DNA of 37,890 bases from the NCBI GenBank assembly GCA_015067245.1, contig SVMV01000005.1, forward strand, positions 9,777-47,666, read 5' to 3'. Below are positions 35,051 to 37,890 of the stretch, one piece after another. Within the stretch, counting starts at the first letter, position 1. Every line of letters begins with the position of its first letter. The notes under the pieces were generated by a model, which had not been told where the DNA came from, did no database searches, and saw only the letters and a program-made list of their open reading frames with translations. The DNA comes from Oscillospiraceae bacterium. Lineage in GTDB: Bacteria; Bacillota; Clostridia; Oscillospirales; Ruminococcaceae. Both the position numbers and the translations under genes were made by a program.

Positions 35051-35755
35051 TTAAACGCCACCAAATCTTCTGTTGCGTTTATTAAATTCTTCAATAGCCA
35101 AATCCAAATCTTTTCTTGTAAAATCTGGCCACAATACATCCATATAAATAAATTCAGAATAAGCACACTGCCAAAGCAGAAAGTTTGAAATACGCTTTTC
35201 TCCGCTTGGTCTGAGAATAAAGTCTGGGTCAGGCTGATTTTTGGTGTACAGACTGTCAGATATCATCTGTTCATCAATTTCATCTGCAGAAATCTCACCT
35301 GATTTAACTTTATTGGCTATTTCTTTGCAAGCCATAACAATTTCGCTTCTGGAACCATAATTTAAAGCAAGGTTTATAATCATACCATCTCTGTCTGCTG
35401 TTTTTTCTTCAATTTCCAGCATAAGATTTCTAAGCTCCTCGTTAAATGCTGCCTTGTCACCCAAAAATATTATTCTGTTGTTATCCTTTTCGTAATCAAA
35501 AGCATCTATAAGGTACTGTTTGAACAGTTTCATAAGTCCGTCAATTTCATCCTGCGGACGTTTCCAGTTTTCTGTGGAAAATGCGTAAAAAGTAACAGCC
35601 TTCATGCCAAGGTCATCACAGTACCTTGCAATATCCTTAAAAACTTCTGCACCTTTTTTATGGCCCATATTTCTTGGCAGCATACGTTTTTTTGCCCATC
35701 TGCCATTGCCGTCCATTATAATGCCTATATGTTTTGGAATTGTGATATTATCCAT
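35051..35755 (-). CDS. uppS: Undecaprenyl diphosphate synthase (isoprenyl transferase)
   Basis: This 234-residue cis-prenyltransferase condenses IPP on farnesyl diphosphate to make the C55 lipid carrier of cell-wall synthesis. MDGNGRWAKKR near residue 14 has the catalytic aspartate. The later block RPSGEKRISNFLLWQCAYSE and FIYMDVLWPDF is typical of UPPS. The ATG at 35755 follows AGAGGA. Upstream only 15 bases separate the T-run of the frr terminator from this start codon, leaving no room for a conventional promoter between them, so expression depends on read-through or on a promoter before the hairpin. Confidence 0.96.
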   Translation of the reverse strand: MDNITIPKHIGIIMDGNGRWAKKRMLPRNMGHKKGAEVFKDIARYCDDLGMKAVTFYAFSTENWKRPQDEIDGLMKLFKQYLIDAFDYEKDNNRIIFLGDKAAFNEELRNLMLEIEEKTADRDGMIINLALNYGSRSEIVMACKEIANKVKSGEISADEIDEQMISDSLYTKNQPDPDFILRPSGEKRISNFLLWQCAYSEFIYMDVLWPDFTRKDLDLAIEEFNKRNRRFGGV

Positions 35756-35770
35756 AATAAAAGTCCTCTA

Positions 35771-35802
35771 AAAAAATGAAGGGCATTTTTCAACGCCCTT
35801 CT
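35771..35802 (-). terminator. Hairpin terminator after frr, abutting the uppS ribosome binding site
   Basis: A 10-bp stem (35793-35802 with 35779-35788, one G.U pair, GAAA tetraloop on the minus strand) is followed by ATTTTTTT at 35778-35771. The uppS Shine-Dalgarno AGAGGAC (35764-35770) begins immediately after the T-run. It ends the pyrH-frr unit, at least in part. Confidence 0.85.
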
Positions 35803-35832
35803 AAATTGTATTTCTATATTTGGCGTAAACTA

Positions 35833-36378
35833 TTACAGTTCCATAACCTCTTTTGTTTTCTTTTCACAAACTGCATCAACTTCTTTGATGTATTTATCTG
35901 TGATTTTCTGGATTTTATCTTCCAGATTTTTAAGATCGTCTTCTGTAATTTCAGATGCTTTTTTAGCAGCTTTAAATTTATCCATTGCATCACGGCGAAC
36001 ATTTCTTACTGCAACTTTTGCTTCTTCAGCCATTTTGGAAACATCTTTTGCAATCATTTTTCTGCGTTCTTCTGTTGGTGCAGGGAAATTAAGGCGGATA
36101 CTTACACCGTCATCAATTGGGTTGATACCGATATCAGACATCTGAATTGCTTTTGTAATAGCTTTAAGCAAGCTTCTGTCCCAAGGCTGAATAGAAAGTG
36201 TTCTTGCTTCTGTTACTGCAACAGTTGCAACCTGATTGATTGGTGTTGGAACACCGTAATAATCTACTGAAACTTTATCCAGAACGCCTGGGTTTGCACG
36301 GCCTGCACGGATAGATGCATATTCGCTTTCAAGGTGAGCAACTGCTTTAACCATTCTTTCTTCGTATGATTTTGTCAT
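35833..36378 (-). CDS. frr: Ribosome recycling factor
   Basis: This 181-residue protein dissociates post-termination ribosomes together with EF-G. It shows the long helical domain with RAGRANPGVLDKVSVDYYGVPTPI (about residues 24-47), and PWDRSLLKAITKAI then SDIGINPIDDGVSIRLNFPAPTEERRK in the middle. The C terminus is helical. Length is near the usual 185. The ATG at 36378 follows AAGGAG, 13 bp after pyrH. The tsf-pyrH-frr order is conserved in most bacteria. Confidence 0.98.
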   Translation of the reverse strand: MTKSYEERMVKAVAHLESEYASIRAGRANPGVLDKVSVDYYGVPTPINQVATVAVTEARTLSIQPWDRSLLKAITKAIQMSDIGINPIDDGVSIRLNFPAPTEERRKMIAKDVSKMAEEAKVAVRNVRRDAMDKFKAAKKASEITEDDLKNLEDKIQKITDKYIKEVDAVCEKKTKEVMEL

Positions 36379-36391
36379 ATTATAAATCTCC

Positions 36392-37090
36392 TTATTCTGT
36401 TACTAATGTACCAATATTTTCGCCTTTGATTGCTTTTACAAAGTTGCCTTCTGCCATATCAAAAACAAGTATTGGCAGTTTGTTGTCACGGCACATTGTA
36501 GCAGCTGTCATATCCATAACATTAAGCTGGTCGTTCAAAACTTTTGTAAATGTAAGTGTATCATATTTTACAGCATCATCATATTTTTTAGGGTCTTTGT
36601 CATAAACACCGTCAACCATAGTTGCTTTAAAGATAACTTCTGCGTTGATTTCCAAAGCTCTGAGTGCTGCTGCTGTATCTGTTGAGAAGTATGGGTTACC
36701 TGTGCCACATGCAAAGATAACAATACGGCCTTTTTCAAGATGTCTTGTAGCTTTGTTTCTGATATACATCTCTGCAACCTGATTCATCTGCAAAGCAGTC
36801 TGAACTCTAACTTCAACACCAAGGTGTTCAAGTGCATCTGCAACGGACAAAGCATTCATTACTGTTGCAAGCATACCAATCTGGTCTGCTCTTGTTCTTT
36901 CCATATCGCCGCTTGTTCGACCACGCCAAAAGTTGCCGCCACCTACAACAATACCAATTTCTGCACCCAAATCATAAGCGCTTTTGATATTTTTGCAGAT
37001 TTCAACAATTGTTGGATAATCCAGACCAAAACCTTTATCGCCTGCCAGGGCTTCGCCACTAAGCTTAATTAAAACTCTTTTGTATTTCAT
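36392..37090 (-). CDS. pyrH: Uridylate kinase
   Basis: This 232-residue amino-acid-kinase-fold enzyme phosphorylates UMP to UDP. Motifs are [14 protein letters not shown] at the N terminus, [14 protein letters not shown] near residue 51, and [17 protein letters not shown] near 129. The bacterial enzyme is hexameric and unrelated to eukaryotic UMP kinases. Start choice: ATG 37090 gives [12 protein letters not shown], which matches family N termini, but its GAGGTG lies 12 bases away. An in-frame TTG at 37096, 6 bases from that site, gives two more residues and is equally possible. A GTG at 37105 overlaps the binding site and is unlikely. A candidate promoter lies at 37124-37152. Confidence 0.96.
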   Translation of the reverse strand: MKYKRVLIKLSGEALAGDKGFGLDYPTIVEICKNIKSAYDLGAEIGIVVGGGNFWRGRTSGDMERTRADQIGMLATVMNALSVADALEHLGVEVRVQTALQMNQVAEMYIRNKATRHLEKGRIVIFACGTGNPYFSTDTAAALRALEINAEVIFKATMVDGVYDKDPKKYDDAVKYDTLTFTKVLNDQLNVMDMTAATMCRDNKLPILVFDMAEGNFVKAIKGENIGTLVTE

Positions 37091-37123
37091 AGACAATTTA
37101 AGCACCTCACATTTACTTTATTC

Positions 37124-37152
37124 TATAATATTTTACTATATTTCGCTTTCAA
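37124..37152 (-). promoter_or_regulatory. Candidate pyrH-frr promoter
   Basis: On the minus strand TTGAAA (37147-37152), 17 bases, ATTATA (37124-37129). It lies between the tsf terminator and the pyrH ribosome binding site, with a start near 37117 and a leader of about 25 bases. Other AT-rich -10 choices nearby are possible. Confidence 0.45.
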
Positions 37153-37215
37153 AGTAAAGGATATTATAAAGAAAATAAACAGCAAAATTTATAATTAGAC
37201 AAATACAGTTTTTTA

Positions 37216-37253
37216 ATAAAACAAAAAGGTGCTACCTGTTCAGGTAACACCTT
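37216..37253 (-). terminator. Hairpin terminator after tsf
   Basis: A 13-bp stem (37241-37253 with 37226-37238, one G.U pair, 2-base apex so the real loop is slightly larger) is followed on the minus strand by TTTTTGTTTTATT. It lies 19 bases after the tsf stop and separates tsf from pyrH. Confidence 0.85.
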
Positions 37254-37271
37254 CTGCAATCAGATGATTAA

Positions 37272-37890
37272 TTATTTTGTCATGCTTGCAACTTCTGCTG
37301 CAAAGTCGTCTTCTTTCTTTTCGAGGCCTTCACCTTTTTCAAAACGTGTGAATGCTACTACTTCGATGTCGCCGCCAAGAGCTTTAGCTGTTGCTTTTGT
37401 ATAGTCTGTGATAGACTGTTTGTCGTCTTTAACGAATGCCTGGTCAAGCAAGCAGTTTTCTTTGTAGAATTTTGCAATTCTGCCCATAACCATTTTTTCA
37501 GCGATGTTTGCTGGTTTACCTTCGTTGATAGCCTGCTGCATAAGAATTTCTTTTTCTTTTTCAAGAACTTCTGGAGCAACGTCAGCTTTGCAAAGGTAAG
37601 TTGGGTTTGCTGCAGCAACCTGCATAGCAACGTCTTTACCGTAAGCTTCAAATTCAGCTTTTGCAAAGATTTCGTCAGATGTTTCGAATTTAACGAGAAC
37701 ACCGTGTGTACCGCCAGCATGAATGTAAGCTACACATGGACCTTCGTATCTTACGAAACGACGGATTTTAAGGTTTTCACCGATAACAAGAATTTTTTCC
37801 TGGAGACCAGCTTCAACTGTGTTGCCGTCTTCCATTGTTTTTGTCATAAGTTCTTCAACTGTAGCTGGGTTTGTGTCAGCAACAATTTTA
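37272..37890 (-). CDS. tsf: Translation elongation factor Ts (partial, N terminus beyond window)
   Basis: This is the C-terminal 205 residues of EF-Ts, which exchanges GDP for GTP on EF-Tu. Reading begins KIVADTNPATVEEL at the right edge with no start codon in view; the methionine at 37847 is internal, because the upstream codons continue the family sequence. Typical segments follow: GENLKIRRFVRYEG, the VAAANPTYLC region, and FYKENCLLDQAFVKDD, ending FARFEKGEGLEKKEDDFAAEV. Full EF-Ts of this type is about 300 residues, so roughly the first 95 residues (UBA-like domain and start of the core) are off the window. rpsB normally lies upstream. A terminator follows the stop. Confidence 0.97.
   Translation of the reverse strand, partial: KIVADTNPATVEELMTKTMEDGNTVEAGLQEKILVIGENLKIRRFVRYEGPCVAYIHAGGTHGVLVKFETSDEIFAKAEFEAYGKDVAMQVAAANPTYLCKADVAPEVLEKEKEILMQQAINEGKPANIAEKMVMGRIAKFYKENCLLDQAFVKDDKQSITDYTKATAKALGGDIEVVAFTRFEKGEGLEKKEDDFAAEVASMTK

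Noticed and set aside
1..37890. CRISPR arrays, rRNA, tRNA and insertion sequences
   Set aside because: No regularly spaced repeats, conserved RNA sequences or transposase frames were seen in the gaps, all of which are under 300 bases.

Overview
This window is an ordinary, densely packed core-chromosome region of a low-GC Gram-positive bacterium. The evidence is class-level Clostridia gene order: uppS-cdsA-dxr-rseP-ispG-polC, the ylmE-sepF-ylmH-divIVA division cluster, miaB-ricA-like-mutS-mutL as in Bacillus, and a transketolase split into two genes. The AT-rich composition, the strong GGAGG-type ribosome binding sites and the mix of ATG, GTG and TTG starts fit the same picture. An anaerobic gut-type Clostridia, perhaps of the Oscillospirales, is my inference and not proven by the sequence. 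Nearly all genes are on the minus strand, so transcription runs from high to low coordinates.

Layout in the direction of transcription. (1) 37890-35771: the end of tsf and its terminator, then a pyrH-frr unit with a candidate promoter and a hairpin terminator after frr. (2) 35755-26590: uppS-cdsA-dxr-rseP-ispG-polC, which covers undecaprenyl, phospholipid and MEP isoprenoid precursor synthesis, intramembrane proteolysis and replicative polymerase. Its genes are separated by a few bases or overlap. (3) 26540-19883: the only accessory-looking part. It holds an RluA-type pseudouridine synthase (+), radC and a DUF1287 protein (-), an AGCS amino-acid symporter (+), a divergent LysR regulator (-), a class II aldolase (-), and an HTH plus zinc-ribbon regulator (-). 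Most units here are bounded by clear hairpin terminators. (4) 19684-3669: one apparent run of twelve genes, uvrB-uvrA-miaB-ricA-like-mutS-mutL-miaA-HlyD-like-ylmE-sepF-ylmH-divIVA. It starts at an extended -10 promoter and ends at a hairpin at 3631-3652. (5) 3602-1: lspA-rluD-HAD hydrolase-transketolase N and C subunits, with the last gene cut by the window edge.

The genes form coherent modules: nucleotide excision repair (UvrAB), mismatch repair (MutSL), A37 tRNA hypermodification (MiaA then MiaB), early and mid-cell division (SepF, DivIVA, YlmE, YlmH), isoprenoid and lipid precursor synthesis, and lipoprotein signal processing. I see no IS elements, prophage, CRISPR, tRNA or rRNA genes, and no riboswitch I can defend. 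No gap between genes exceeds 300 bases.

I did not find a convincing new multi-gene system. The points most worth a second look are an orphan HlyD-like membrane protein embedded in the division cluster, a CX3CX2CX2CH tail on the RicA-like protein, a DUF1287 hydrolase with an EF-hand-like loop, an HTH/zinc-ribbon regulator with a palindrome upstream, two hairpins placed directly before lspA and uppS, and several start-codon corrections.
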